From Kordia sp965224175 (lineage in GTDB: Bacteria > Bacteroidota > Bacteroidia > Flavobacteriales > Flavobacteriaceae), in assembly GCF_965224175.1 (NCBI RefSeq), contig NZ_OZ245041.1:310001-374000 (forward strand): DNA of 64,000 nucleotides. Reading direction: 5' to 3'. This document shows, piece by piece, positions 7,228 through 16,083 of this stretch (within the stretch, counting starts at the first letter, position 1; the number at the start of each line of letters is the position of its first letter). Both the position numbers and the translations under genes were made by a program. Under the pieces are notes generated by a model. It ran no database searches. It saw nothing but the letters and a program-made list of their open reading frames with translations, and was not told the DNA's origin.

Positions 7228-8115
7228 GTGTTTCAAATACAAGAAAGTAATCATATCATAAAAATTTCACACACTACACATTCAGCCGCAGCTTCTATAA
7301 ATTTGAATGAAGGCGGACGATTGTTTGATGTAAAAGTAAATGATAGCACTATTATTTCGGAATATGAAAACTTTCCGTATCAACACTCATCTGCTTCTGC
7401 CATATTATTTCCTTTTGCCAACCGAATCAAAGACGGAACGTATACTTTTGAAGGGAAAACATATCAAATTCCATGCAATGAAGTTGAGAAAAACAATGCA
7501 ATTCATGGATTGTTATATACACGAGCATTTGAAATTTTTGATAAAAGTACAACCGCAGAAACCGCGACAATTACGCTACAATACAAGCATGATGGTTCTT
7601 CCGAAGGATTTCCATTTCCTTTTAATTTCTTTGTGACGTATGTTTTGACGGAAACAGCACTAAACGTTCAACTAAAAGTGACCAATACAGGCACAAAAAC
7701 GTTTCCTTTTACAATTGGTTGGCATCCGTACTTTAATTCTGAGAATCTTTACGAAAGTACAATCAACTTTAATTGTGAAGAAGAATATACAACAACAGAC
7801 GATCGAAGCATTACCAACGGAACAAAACCGCATACATTACAAATGCCTTTTCAATTGAAAAATCATTCGTTTGATACTGCTTTTAAACTTAGAGATAATG
7901 AAATTGGATTTGCGACACCAACGTATAAAGTGAAAATCACAGGAATTGCTTCAAAAAATTACGTACAGTTTTACACACCAAAAGATAAAAGTATCATTGC
8001 TATTGAACCAACAGTTGGATTGTCTGATAGTTTCAATAATGGAATTGGTTTGCAAACGCTTTCTGCAAACAAAACCTATGAAATTTCATGGAATGTTGAG
8101 GTTGAGAAGTTGTAG
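7228..8115 (+). CDS. Aldose 1-epimerase (mutarotase)
   Basis: 295 residues from a GTG start; no ATG lies upstream in frame. The family marks are clear: a catalytic His in NAIHGLLY, the second His in IGWHPYF and the catalytic Glu in AIEPTVG, with the FPFANRIKDG motif near residue 60. The enzyme interconverts alpha and beta anomers of free aldoses in the cytoplasm. It lies next to the mannan cluster on the opposite strand and its product would fit there, since phosphorylase and epimerase steps produce free sugars. It has its own promoter region and is convergent with the cellobiose 2-epimerase gene. Confidence 0.88.
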   Translation: MFQIQESNHIIKISHTTHSAAASINLNEGGRLFDVKVNDSTIISEYENFPYQHSSASAILFPFANRIKDGTYTFEGKTYQIPCNEVEKNNAIHGLLYTRAFEIFDKSTTAETATITLQYKHDGSSEGFPFPFNFFVTYVLTETALNVQLKVTNTGTKTFPFTIGWHPYFNSENLYESTINFNCEEEYTTTDDRSITNGTKPHTLQMPFQLKNHSFDTAFKLRDNEIGFATPTYKVKITGIASKNYVQFYTPKDKSIIAIEPTVGLSDSFNNGIGLQTLSANKTYEISWNVEVEKL

Positions 8116-8178
8116 GGGATTTGGTTTTGAGGATTAGGCATTTGGAAGTTTCTTGATAACCAACGAATTAACAAAAAA

Positions 8179-9363
8179 TCACTCTTCATTTAGTTTGATA
8201 AACGCTCTAGCTGTATGATATGGAGCTTTCCACATACTAACTTTATCTTCTGAAGTATACGGTATATGATGTTGATCGACTCTAAAGTGCCATTCTCCGT
8301 TCATATGATCGATCAAATGGTTTTTAGTGATGTACCATATCTTTTTAGAAGCATCTCTGTATTTTTTATCGTTAGTTAGTTTATAAACATAGTCCAATCC
8401 TACCATAGCTTCAACTTGTGGCCACCAATGTAAATCTGTGTCAATCTCATTGGTTTTTCTGTTTTTCTCATTCATAACTGCTCCATTTTTGTCTAAAGCA
8501 GTCTCTAAAAACATGTCAGCAATTGTAATAGCTAACATGTTTGTTTTTTTTATAAGATTCGCATCATTTACGGCTTTTGCCGCTTCTATAAGTAACCAAG
8601 CAGCCTCAATATCATGTCCGTAAGAAATTGAATTGCTCAGTAAATTCCATTGATCGTCAAAGAATAATTCAAAATTATAATCGGAATTCAAAAACTTGTC
8701 AAACAATACATGAATTAGTGAAGTTAATGCAGTTTTTACAGCCGCTGAATCATAGATTTTTAACAACGATGTATACGCTTCTAAAATATGCAAATGCGTA
8801 TTCATGGTTTTAGAAGCATTTAAATCTTTATGGCTTAAACGCATGTCATCTATTTGCGACCAATCTTCATGAAACGCTTCAAAATATCCACCATGAATAT
8901 TGTCTTTTGTGTGTTTTTCTATAGTATGAAAAATTTCAACAGCCCAAGATTTTGCAGCTTCATTTTTGGAAAACAGATAATATTCTGACAACGCATATAT
9001 AGTAAAAACTTGTGCGTACAATTGCTTTCTTTTGTTGATAGCTTGTCCTAAAAAATCTACTTCCCAAAAGACACCTTTGTGAATGGAATCTTTAAAATAG
9101 GTTTGTAAATATACAAATGACCGATCGCAAATAGTTTTAGGTTTTTCTGTGTTAAGATAATTCGCACTTGCAGAAAACGCCCAAAGAATTCGTGTGTTCA
9201 GTATGATTCCTTTTGAAGCTTTGGGAACAACAGTATTATAAAAGTCAATTTTACCCAAAAAACCACCATATTCATGATCTATGGTTTGTGTGGACCAATA
9301 CTCAAGAATGGAAAGCAGCTCGTTGTGAACTTCTAATTTTAAATCTTTGTACTCTTCTGTCAT
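8179..9363 (-). CDS. Cellobiose 2-epimerase (AGE family)
   Basis: 394 residues, the usual length for this (alpha/alpha)6-barrel family. Typical segments include DHEYGGFLG near the N-terminus, NTHLHILEAY, SYGHDIEAAWL, HWWPQVEAMVG and the C-terminal EWHFRVD. In mannan pathways the enzyme converts beta-1,4-mannobiose into mannosyl-glucose, the substrate of the GH130 phosphorylase encoded just upstream. Its ATG overlaps the stop of that gene by one base (TAATG at 9361-9365), which indicates translational coupling. It could act on cellobiose as well, but the neighbours favour mannobiose. It is the last gene of the mannan operon. Confidence 0.9.
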   Translation of the reverse strand: MTEEYKDLKLEVHNELLSILEYWSTQTIDHEYGGFLGKIDFYNTVVPKASKGIILNTRILWAFSASANYLNTEKPKTICDRSFVYLQTYFKDSIHKGVFWEVDFLGQAINKRKQLYAQVFTIYALSEYYLFSKNEAAKSWAVEIFHTIEKHTKDNIHGGYFEAFHEDWSQIDDMRLSHKDLNASKTMNTHLHILEAYTSLLKIYDSAAVKTALTSLIHVLFDKFLNSDYNFELFFDDQWNLLSNSISYGHDIEAAWLLIEAAKAVNDANLIKKTNMLAITIADMFLETALDKNGAVMNEKNRKTNEIDTDLHWWPQVEAMVGLDYVYKLTNDKKYRDASKKIWYITKNHLIDHMNGEWHFRVDQHHIPYTSEDKVSMWKAPYHTARAFIKLNEE

Positions 9364-10547
9364 TAATAAAATCCTTTGTTTTTATCAATTAAATCAATAA
9401 TAGATTCGACTGAAGTATGTGATTTATATTGATCTACTGGTGAGTTTACACAATAATCTATTAAAGTATCAATAGTACTTGTAGCGACGTGCATTCTGGT
9501 ATCTGAAGACGCATAATAAATATACACAGTACCATCATTATCGGTAATCCAACCGCTAGAGAATAATACATTCGATACATCACCAATGCGTTCTTCACCA
9601 ATTGGCGCCATAAAATGTCCAGCAGGTTGATGAATTACTTTCGAAATATCATTCAAATCCGTCATGAACATATATAATGTATAACGTAAACCAGCAGCAG
9701 TATTTCGAACTCCATGGGCTAAATGCAACCAACCTTTATCTGTTTTTATGGGAGAAGGACCTAAACCATTTTTTAGCTCAAAAACGGTATGATAGATTTT
9801 ATTATTGATGATTTTTTCCTGCAAAACCTCAGGATGTGTCATATCTGTAATATAACCAAGTCCGATTCCTCCACCGCTTCCCACATTGATAAAACCATCT
9901 TGTGGTCTAGTATAAATTGCATATTTACCATTGACAAATTCAGGATGAATTACCACATTTCTTTGTTGCCCAGAATTGGAGATTAAATCAGGTAAACGTT
10001 CCCAACTTACTAAATCTTTGGTTCGTACAATTCCTGCATTGGCAATTGCAGAACTAGTATCTTCTTTTGGAGTAGAAGGATCTTTTCGTTCCGTACAAAA
10101 AATACCATAAATGTAACCATCTTCATGCTGCGTTAGTCGCATATCATATACATTGGTATCAGGATTGTTCTCTATTTGTGGAATTACGCACGGTTTTTCC
10201 CAAAACTGAAAATTATCAATACCATTTGAGCTTTCTGCCATTGCAAAATAGGATTTTCTATCATTTCCTTCCACACGTACACAAACAAGATATTTGTCAT
10301 TCCATTTCATTGCACCAGCATTAAACGTAGCATTCACGCCAATACGTTCCAAGAGTTTCGGGTTGGTTTGTGGATTTAAATCATAGCGCCAATGTACAGG
10401 AACATGATCATTTGTTATGATAGGGTTTTTATAGCGTGTATAAACTCCGTTAGACAAAAAAACGGGTTCATTTTTTTTAGTTATTAACGTATTGTGTTCT
10501 TTTTGTAAGTATTCTAATCTTTCTTTAGGTGTAAGCATGTTATTCAA
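9363..10547 (-). CDS. GH130 4-O-beta-D-mannosyl-D-glucose phosphorylase
   Basis: 394 residues with GH130 features: HWRYDLNP, GVNATFNAGA, CVRVEG, the proton-donor Asp of YDMRLT (about residue 135), and DGTVYIYY at the end of the propeller. The enzyme phosphorolyses mannosyl-glucose to mannose 1-phosphate and glucose in the cytoplasm. It sits 6 bp after the symporter and overlaps the cellobiose 2-epimerase start by one base. The gene order GH26, symporter, GH130, epimerase matches the published Bacteroides fragilis mannan pathway, which supports this specificity over the mannooligosaccharide phosphorylases of the same family. Confidence 0.9.
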   Translation of the reverse strand: MNNMLTPKERLEYLQKEHNTLITKKNEPVFLSNGVYTRYKNPIITNDHVPVHWRYDLNPQTNPKLLERIGVNATFNAGAMKWNDKYLVCVRVEGNDRKSYFAMAESSNGIDNFQFWEKPCVIPQIENNPDTNVYDMRLTQHEDGYIYGIFCTERKDPSTPKEDTSSAIANAGIVRTKDLVSWERLPDLISNSGQQRNVVIHPEFVNGKYAIYTRPQDGFINVGSGGGIGLGYITDMTHPEVLQEKIINNKIYHTVFELKNGLGPSPIKTDKGWLHLAHGVRNTAAGLRYTLYMFMTDLNDISKVIHQPAGHFMAPIGEERIGDVSNVLFSSGWITDNDGTVYIYYASSDTRMHVATSTIDTLIDYCVNSPVDQYKSHTSVESIIDLIDKNKGFY

Positions 10548-10553
10548 TCTATA

Positions 10554-12386
10554 TTATCTTTCAGTTAGTGTATTCCACCAATATTTTTTTAATAGTACAA
10601 TACAAATTATGAGTATTAGTAATGATATAAGTAAAGGAGTTGTTTTATTAAATATGAGATACATTGGTAATATGACAAGTGTTGTTTGCGCAATAATTCC
10701 TATAACTACATTGAACATGTCACTACCAAAAGTTGAGGTATCTTTTACTTCTATATGTTCAGCTATCAATTTTTCTTTGATAGGTTTCCAAAATCCCCAT
10801 GGTTTTACATTTTTATAAAATTCTAAAAGCACTGATTCTTCTGTTGCAGCAGCAGAATAGGTTCCTGCAATACATCCAATTACAGAAATTATTAAAAGTA
10901 TTGGAAATAAATACAATGCCAATACGTCTGGAAATAATTCAGGTATAATAGCAGCTGCCAGCAATCCTGTGGTCATTCCCCAGAAAAATCCTTCGCCATT
11001 AAATCGCCACCAATGCCATTTTAAAATATTGGCTGCTACATAGCTTCCATATAAAACAGATACAATCCATTGCAATACAGAATTTACATCTTTGGCAAAC
11101 AATCCTAAAATGATACTTACAACGACAACCAATAAACCAGAGGCATAATTCATATTTTTGATTTGCTTGGCACTTGCGGTTGGATTTTTATATTTTAGAT
11201 AAATATCATTGACTAAATATGCTTGTGCAGCATTGAGCGTTCCTGCAAATGTGGACATAAAAGCCGCAATTAATCCAGACAATAATAATCCTAAAAGTCC
11301 TACAGGCACAAATTCTTTGATGGCGCTTGGCAGAATTAACTCAAAATCAACTTTTCCAGAAGCAGTAAGTAGATCTAATTCTTGATAATATACTAATGCT
11401 AATGCTGCAAAACCTGCAATCATTAAGTATCTAATTGGCATTAATACAACAGAGACAAATCCACTCATTTTTGAAGCTTCTGCGGGTGATTTTGTGGAAA
11501 GGATTTTCTGCATATCATAATTTGGTGCAGGTCCAGCAAAACTGACCAATATGCCTTTAAAAACCATCATCATAAAGAAAATAGTGAATAAATTAAATCC
11601 GTCATCTTTTATTTTTTGGTTGACTTCTGGGATGATATTCGCCCAATCTAAGTTTAATTCCCAATCAAAAAACGGACTCATCCAGCCATCAGGAACTAAC
11701 AATGCATTGTCTGCAATTGCCACATATCCTAAATAACCTACTACAACTGCTGCTACTGTCATGATGGCAAATTGTATAAAATCTGCCCAAACAATACCAG
11801 ACATTCCGCCTAATAGCGAGTAAAAGACAGCGAATATGGTAAAAATGATTCCGTAAAAATGTGGCACAAATTCTGGGCTTACATGAAAAGGAACATAATT
11901 GCTAACGAGTTCCCAAGGGATAAATATTTCTACAAATTTTCCTAAACCTATAAAACCATATGCTAAAAAACCAAGACAGAGTATAAGTGCAAAAATCACG
12001 ACAATAATATGTGAACGTTTGGCACCTTTTTGGAATCCAAATCGCGTACCAATCCATTCTGCGCCAGTTGTAGCATTGGACCGTCGTAGCCATTTAGATA
12101 AATACACCATTAAAAACACCTGATTGAAAATTGGCCACAGCCAAGGAATCCAAGCACTTTTGATGCCGTACACAAACATTAAGGTAACCAGCCAAATGGT
12201 TCCAGAAATGTCAAACATTCCAGAAGCATTGGAAAGACCTAACATATACCACGGAATGGATTTTCCGCCGAGTAAATAATCGTCTTTACTTCGTTGCGCT
12301 TTTTTTCGTAATACAATACCAATTACAACGATTGTACAAAGATAAAATGCAATAATTAAAAGGTCAACGGTGTTTAAGTATTTCAA
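10554..12386 (-). CDS. Sodium:solute symporter (SSS family), probable mannobiose importer
   Basis: 610 residues with about 14 hydrophobic segments, beginning NTVDLLIIAFYL and followed by the RSKDDYLLGGKSIPWY motif typical of the SSS family. FSLLGGMSGIVWADFIQ and the later FAGTLNAAQAY are also typical. The C-terminus has an extra soluble loop and two or three helices, as in the longer SSS members of Bacteroidota. It overlaps the GH26 gene by 4 bp (ATGA) and lies 6 bp before the GH130 gene. It should bring mannobiose or a related sugar across the inner membrane with Na+. Substrate is inferred from context only. Confidence 0.88.
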   Translation of the reverse strand: MKYLNTVDLLIIAFYLCTIVVIGIVLRKKAQRSKDDYLLGGKSIPWYMLGLSNASGMFDISGTIWLVTLMFVYGIKSAWIPWLWPIFNQVFLMVYLSKWLRRSNATTGAEWIGTRFGFQKGAKRSHIIVVIFALILCLGFLAYGFIGLGKFVEIFIPWELVSNYVPFHVSPEFVPHFYGIIFTIFAVFYSLLGGMSGIVWADFIQFAIMTVAAVVVGYLGYVAIADNALLVPDGWMSPFFDWELNLDWANIIPEVNQKIKDDGFNLFTIFFMMMVFKGILVSFAGPAPNYDMQKILSTKSPAEASKMSGFVSVVLMPIRYLMIAGFAALALVYYQELDLLTASGKVDFELILPSAIKEFVPVGLLGLLLSGLIAAFMSTFAGTLNAAQAYLVNDIYLKYKNPTASAKQIKNMNYASGLLVVVVSIILGLFAKDVNSVLQWIVSVLYGSYVAANILKWHWWRFNGEGFFWGMTTGLLAAAIIPELFPDVLALYLFPILLIISVIGCIAGTYSAAATEESVLLEFYKNVKPWGFWKPIKEKLIAEHIEVKDTSTFGSDMFNVVIGIIAQTTLVILPMYLIFNKTTPLLISLLILIICIVLLKKYWWNTLTER

Positions 12387-13552
12387 AATTTCAGGTTCTT
12401 TAGGTCTTTTAAAAATAAGGTTTCTGTCAAACTTTGAAATTTTTTAAAGTCGCCCTCGTTTTTATGATATTTATATGGCATATAATGATGTTTTCTGTTA
12501 GCATTTCTCCAAAATAAAATCCAAGAGATTCCAGAGTTTTCAATATTAGGATAGAGCGTTTCTGTAAACCAATTGTTTGTTGTGACAGATTCTAATCCAG
12601 TTTCTGTAAGTGCATAGAGTTTGTCTTTCTGAGTTGCAATGTTTTTTACTAAATGTAAATCATTCTTCAGTGAAGTTTCAAATTCATCTGAACGCTTATA
12701 ATCATAAATATCCACGCCAAAAATATCTACATAATTATCGCCAGGATAGTATTTTAAATAATCGTCATTCTTTTTAAGTCTATTGGGAGAGTACACATAT
12801 AAAAGATTGTGTACGTCATATTCATCTCGTAGCATATGAACGGTTTCTCTCCAAAGAGTTTTATAGTCTTCTGGTGTACAATATTTGTCTCCCCACCAAA
12901 ACCAATCGCCATTCATTTCGTGAAATGGACGAAAGATGACTGGAATTTCACGGCCTTTGTATTTTAAGGATTTTAAGAAGTTAGCAACTTTCAAAACCCA
13001 CTTTTTGTATTTAGGTTTGAAAGCGCCAGTTTTAATAATTTTGCTTACCGCAGGAATGGAATCCCAAGAACTAGCGTCATTTACTGGATTGTATGCATGC
13101 CAACTTATGGTAATTAACCCTCCTTTTTTATGTGCTTCTACGATTAAATTACGCATGACACCAAAATCGACTGAATCAATATTTTTTTTACTATCAAATT
13201 CTATTTTAGCAATATCAAAACCGTATATGGAAGGAAAACTACCGCTAACATCATGCATATCACTTCTCCATATATTGGCATTGTCTATTTTTTTCCATCC
13301 AATACCATATGCAGTAGCATCTTGCTGTCCGATGGCAAAACCAGCTTTAGAAATCATAAAAAGTTTTTTATGAAGTCGTTTTGTTTCTTTAGATAGTTTT
13401 TGATCTACTAAGACTGGTTTTGTATATGTAGCATCATACAAAGATGTACAAGAAGCAAATTGTAATACGACTAATACTATTATAAAGGTTTTGTAGTGTT
13501 TTGAGATGGTGTTTTTTATCACAATGTTAGTAATTTGTTTAAAATAAAGCAT
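12383..13552 (-). CDS. GH26 beta-mannanase, lipoprotein
   Basis: A GH26 (beta/alpha)8 enzyme with acid/base Glu in FRPFHEMNGDWFWWG and the nucleophile Glu in ALTETGLES. ISWHAYNP and GVDIYDY are also family-like. It should cut mannan or mannooligosaccharides to mannobiose. An SPII lipobox (LQFASC) makes it a lipoprotein, anchored in a membrane facing the periplasm or the outside. The ATG at 13552 gives a long N-terminal region before the signal. A GTG at 13522 gives a tidier signal peptide and would fit if the TAACTTTG box at 13553-13560 is the promoter. First gene of the mannan operon. Confidence 0.88.
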   Translation of the reverse strand: MLYFKQITNIVIKNTISKHYKTFIIVLVVLQFASCTSLYDATYTKPVLVDQKLSKETKRLHKKLFMISKAGFAIGQQDATAYGIGWKKIDNANIWRSDMHDVSGSFPSIYGFDIAKIEFDSKKNIDSVDFGVMRNLIVEAHKKGGLITISWHAYNPVNDASSWDSIPAVSKIIKTGAFKPKYKKWVLKVANFLKSLKYKGREIPVIFRPFHEMNGDWFWWGDKYCTPEDYKTLWRETVHMLRDEYDVHNLLYVYSPNRLKKNDDYLKYYPGDNYVDIFGVDIYDYKRSDEFETSLKNDLHLVKNIATQKDKLYALTETGLESVTTNNWFTETLYPNIENSGISWILFWRNANRKHHYMPYKYHKNEGDFKKFQSLTETLFLKDLKNLKF

Positions 13553-13580
13553 CAAAGTTAATTATACATTCTTATTTTTG
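13553..13580. promoter_or_regulatory. Divergent promoter region of the mannan cluster
   Basis: The gap between the GH26 and AraC genes holds two -7-like boxes in opposite directions: TAACTTTG on the minus strand (13560-13553) and TATTTTTG on the + strand (13573-13580). Neither has a clear -33 TTG at the right distance, as expected for activator-dependent promoters. The AraC protein probably binds here. Confidence 0.4.
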
Positions 13581-13623
13581 ATGATACTATTTTGTCATAT
13601 AGGTAAAAAATTCTGAAGAAATT

Positions 13624-14502
13624 ATGCGTTTATTAAAAAATGTACAGCGAGAAATCACTCCATTAACACTGGAAGATAGTTTTCTTGTTTTTGATAGGGA
13701 AAAGAAAATTTTTGATTATCCTATCCATTTTCATCCTGAATATGAATTCAATTTTATACGCAATGGAAAAGGAGTAAAACGATTTGTAGGCGATAGCTTT
13801 GGAGAAATTGATAATGTAGAACTCGTGTTGGTTGGACCAAATTTGCATCATGGTTGGTTGTCTGATAATCCATTGGAGGATAATGTTCATGAAATTACCA
13901 TTCAATTTCATGATAGTTTGTTTCATGAAGGATTTTTGGCAAAAAAGATCATGAAACCTATCAAAAGTATGTTGGAAAGATCTGCTCATGGAATACTATT
14001 TTCCAAAGAAATTAGTCTTCAATTGTACGATCGTATTTCAAGTTTATCTGAATACCAAGGAATGGATTATTTCATTAAATTTTTATCCATACTTCAAGAT
14101 TTAGCAACTTCTGAAGGACAAAAGTTGCTGTCAAATTATGCAGTTGATCGTCCCAATTTTCAAAATAACGAACGCTTAGAATTGGTATACGAATACATCA
14201 ATGACAATTTTAAGAATAAAATAAAACTAGATGAAGTATCAAATTTAGTGAATATGAGCAATGTGTCTTTCAATCGTTTTATTAAAAGTAGAACGGGGAA
14301 AACGTTTGTTGAATATTTAAATGATATACGTATCAGTCATGCTTCCATGAAACTTATTGAAGGTGATCATCGAATCTCAGAGATTGCCTTTGAGTGTGGA
14401 TTTAATAATATAGCAAATTTTAACCGTGTTTTTAAGAAAATTAAGAATTGCACACCAACAGAATTCAAAGAAGAATTCTCTGGAATTAAGCGAATTTTTT
14501 AA
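13624..14502 (+). CDS. AraC-family transcriptional regulator of the mannan cluster
   Basis: 292 residues. The N-terminal half is a cupin-like sensing domain (FHPEYEFNFIRNGKG, LVGPNLHHGW). The last 100 residues form the double helix-turn-helix of AraC proteins (LDEVSNLVNMSNVSFNRFIK, ISEIAFECGFNNIANFNRVFKK, CTPTEFK). It is divergent from the GH26-symporter-GH130-epimerase operon across a very short gap, so it is most likely the local activator, sensing a mannan-derived sugar. The effector is not shown by the sequence. Confidence 0.9.
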   Translation: MRLLKNVQREITPLTLEDSFLVFDREKKIFDYPIHFHPEYEFNFIRNGKGVKRFVGDSFGEIDNVELVLVGPNLHHGWLSDNPLEDNVHEITIQFHDSLFHEGFLAKKIMKPIKSMLERSAHGILFSKEISLQLYDRISSLSEYQGMDYFIKFLSILQDLATSEGQKLLSNYAVDRPNFQNNERLELVYEYINDNFKNKIKLDEVSNLVNMSNVSFNRFIKSRTGKTFVEYLNDIRISHASMKLIEGDHRISEIAFECGFNNIANFNRVFKKIKNCTPTEFKEEFSGIKRIF

Positions 14503-14581
14503 GGGTTAAAGAGTATTGAACTGTTAGTATTGCGTATTGATAAGTTTCAAATGTCATTTCTGTGAAGACAGAAAACCTTAG

Positions 14582-14640
14582 AACTTCTTGATACAATCTT
14601 TCTACATTATATTTCGAAAAATCACTCGAAGAGACATTTT
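14582..14640. repeat. Dispersed intergenic repeat, family TTCTCGATACAA, copy 1
   Basis: This stretch matches 49079-49138 at roughly 85 percent by eye: CTTCTTGATACAATCTTTC, then ACATTATATTTCGAAAAAT and CACTCGAAGAGACA. It lies between convergent genes and has no coding potential. Similar short repeats are common between genes in Flavobacteriaceae. Confidence 0.7.
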
Positions 14641-14677
14641 TTTAACTTCATGAATATATGGAAATCATAAGTAAACA

Positions 14678-14752
14678 TCTAAAAGCGTCAAAGCGCGTTC
14701 TAATAGCGAAGCGATCTAACAATGAATTGGTCTAAAAGCAAAGCGTAGCTAT
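14678..14752. repeat. Degenerate gene-end repeat, AGCGAAGCG family, copy 1
   Basis: The stretch contains CTAAAAGCGTCAAAGCG, CTAATAGCGAAGCGATCTAA and GGTCTAAAAGCAAAGCGTAG. These are degenerate units of a repeat with core AGCGAAGCGATCTAA. It lies just past the stop codon of the glutaminyl cyclase gene. Confidence 0.7.
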
Positions 14753-14757
14753 TAATA

Positions 14758-15822
14758 CTACTTCTCCATAATTTCTACTTCAAACATCTTGTCCCAGTAT
14801 TTTCCTGTTACAAAATAAGTCTTAGTTTTTGGGTTATAAGCAATTCCGTTAAAAACATCAATTTGTGGATGATTTGTTACTTTCTCTTTCAATCCTCTAA
14901 AATCAACAATACCTTCTAAAGCACCATTTTTTGGATTGATAATCATCATACTAGGATTCTGATAACTATTAGCAAAAATCTTTCCGTCTATATATTCTAA
15001 CTCGTTTGCTTTTACATACGTGCGTTTATGATCGCACACTTGAATTGCATATTGTTCTTGTAGTGTAGCAGGATCTAAAATCCAGATTTTCTCTGTTCCA
15101 TCACTTTTAAATAGCTTTTCTCCATCATTGCAAAATCCCCAACCTTCTTTACTGTTTTGATATGTAAATGTGTCTAAACGCTCTAAATTATTAGGATTAA
15201 AGATAAATCCAGTATTCGCTCGCCAAGTAAGCATGTATAATTTATTGTTTAAAACAGTAATTCCTTCGCCAAAATAGCGCTGTTCTAAATCGATCTTCTG
15301 AATAATTTTTCCAGTCTTATAATCTACTTTTCGTAAAGATGATTGTCCGCGTTGACCAGTACTTTCAAACAAAGTATCTCTATAGAACTCTAATCCTTGT
15401 GTATAAGCTCTTTGATCGTGAGGAAATGTATTTACAATTTTATAAGTATAAATTTTTGGTTTGCTATTAGATAAAATGGTCAAATTCTTCTTTACAGAAG
15501 TTGTTTTTCCATCATCAAAAGTAACAACTGCTTTTAAAGTGTGTTTTCCTAAAAGAGCAGTTTCTGGAATTATAGTTTGTAAAACAAGTGGATTTGCATT
15601 CGAATTTGTCAGTTCTTTATCATTAATTGTATAAGCAACACCAGAAACATTTGCATTATTTGGGTTGATTACGGTTGCTTTAAAAGCTGCATTTAACGGG
15701 AATTTTGTAGTTTCTCCATCAATTTTTAAAGAAAAATTCGGAGTTGTTGATTTTTTTTCGCTGCCGCATGAAAAAATTACCAAACTTAAAAATGTGATTA
15801 TGAATATATTATAAATTTTCAT
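14758..15822 (-). CDS. Glutaminyl-peptide cyclotransferase, lipoprotein
   Basis: 354 residues. An SPII signal (VIFSCGS) anchors the protein. An Ig-like region at about 30-120 is followed by the glutamine cyclotransferase beta-propeller at about 125-354: HDQRAYTQGLEF, ESTGQRGQSSLRKVD, YFGEGIT, GWGFCNDGEKLFKSDGT, NELEYIDGKIFAN and FNGIAYN. The enzyme cyclises N-terminal Gln to pyroglutamate on exported proteins, which protects them. It is single, with no obvious partner genes. Many type IX-secreted Bacteroidota proteins carry N-terminal pyroglutamate, so a role in maturing such proteins is plausible. Confidence 0.9.
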   Translation of the reverse strand: MKIYNIFIITFLSLVIFSCGSEKKSTTPNFSLKIDGETTKFPLNAAFKATVINPNNANVSGVAYTINDKELTNSNANPLVLQTIIPETALLGKHTLKAVVTFDDGKTTSVKKNLTILSNSKPKIYTYKIVNTFPHDQRAYTQGLEFYRDTLFESTGQRGQSSLRKVDYKTGKIIQKIDLEQRYFGEGITVLNNKLYMLTWRANTGFIFNPNNLERLDTFTYQNSKEGWGFCNDGEKLFKSDGTEKIWILDPATLQEQYAIQVCDHKRTYVKANELEYIDGKIFANSYQNPSMMIINPKNGALEGIVDFRGLKEKVTNHPQIDVFNGIAYNPKTKTYFVTGKYWDKMFEVEIMEK

Positions 15823-15875
15823 TGGAATACTTTATTTCTGGCAAGGTAATTCATAAAAATCAGTTTAAAAAATGG

Positions 15876-15905
15876 TTGCTTAAATGTAAAAACATTTTAT
15901 CTTTG
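15876..15905 (+). promoter_or_regulatory. Promoter of the SRP RNA gene
   Basis: TTG at 15876-15878, a 19-bp spacer and TATCTTTG at 15898-15905 form a full Bacteroidota consensus promoter. The RNA begins at about 15910, as expected for the -7 box position. Confidence 0.85.
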
Positions 15906-15909
15906 CAGC

Positions 15910-16003
15910 GGCAAGTCCTACACAACCAGCTCCTGTTTAATCCTCCAGGGCGGGAACGCAGCAAAGGTATACGGTCGTAGCGGTGTGATGTAGGTAGCTT
16001 GCC
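15910..16003 (+). ncRNA. ffs: Small signal recognition particle RNA (4.5S-type)
   Basis: The 5' and 3' ends pair (GGCAAG with CTTGCC, then further complementary segments), giving one long hairpin. The tip carries the conserved SRP domain IV: TCCTCCAGGGCGGGAACGCAG and AGCAAAGG lie in the expected order around the GGAA-type loop. A run of seven T follows the last pair as terminator, and a perfect promoter precedes it. The RNA joins Ffh to target membrane and secreted proteins to the Sec machinery. Confidence 0.95.
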
Positions 16004-16083
16004 TTTTTTTATTCCCTAAAGTCAAGGTTTACTTTCTCCTTTTTTTTAAGCATATTTGTAACAAATAACCAAAACATACCATA

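Noticed and set aside
12936..13373. 145-codon + strand ORF opposite the GH26 gene
   Set aside because: It is the antisense shadow of the GH26 reading frame, whose catalytic motifs are intact.
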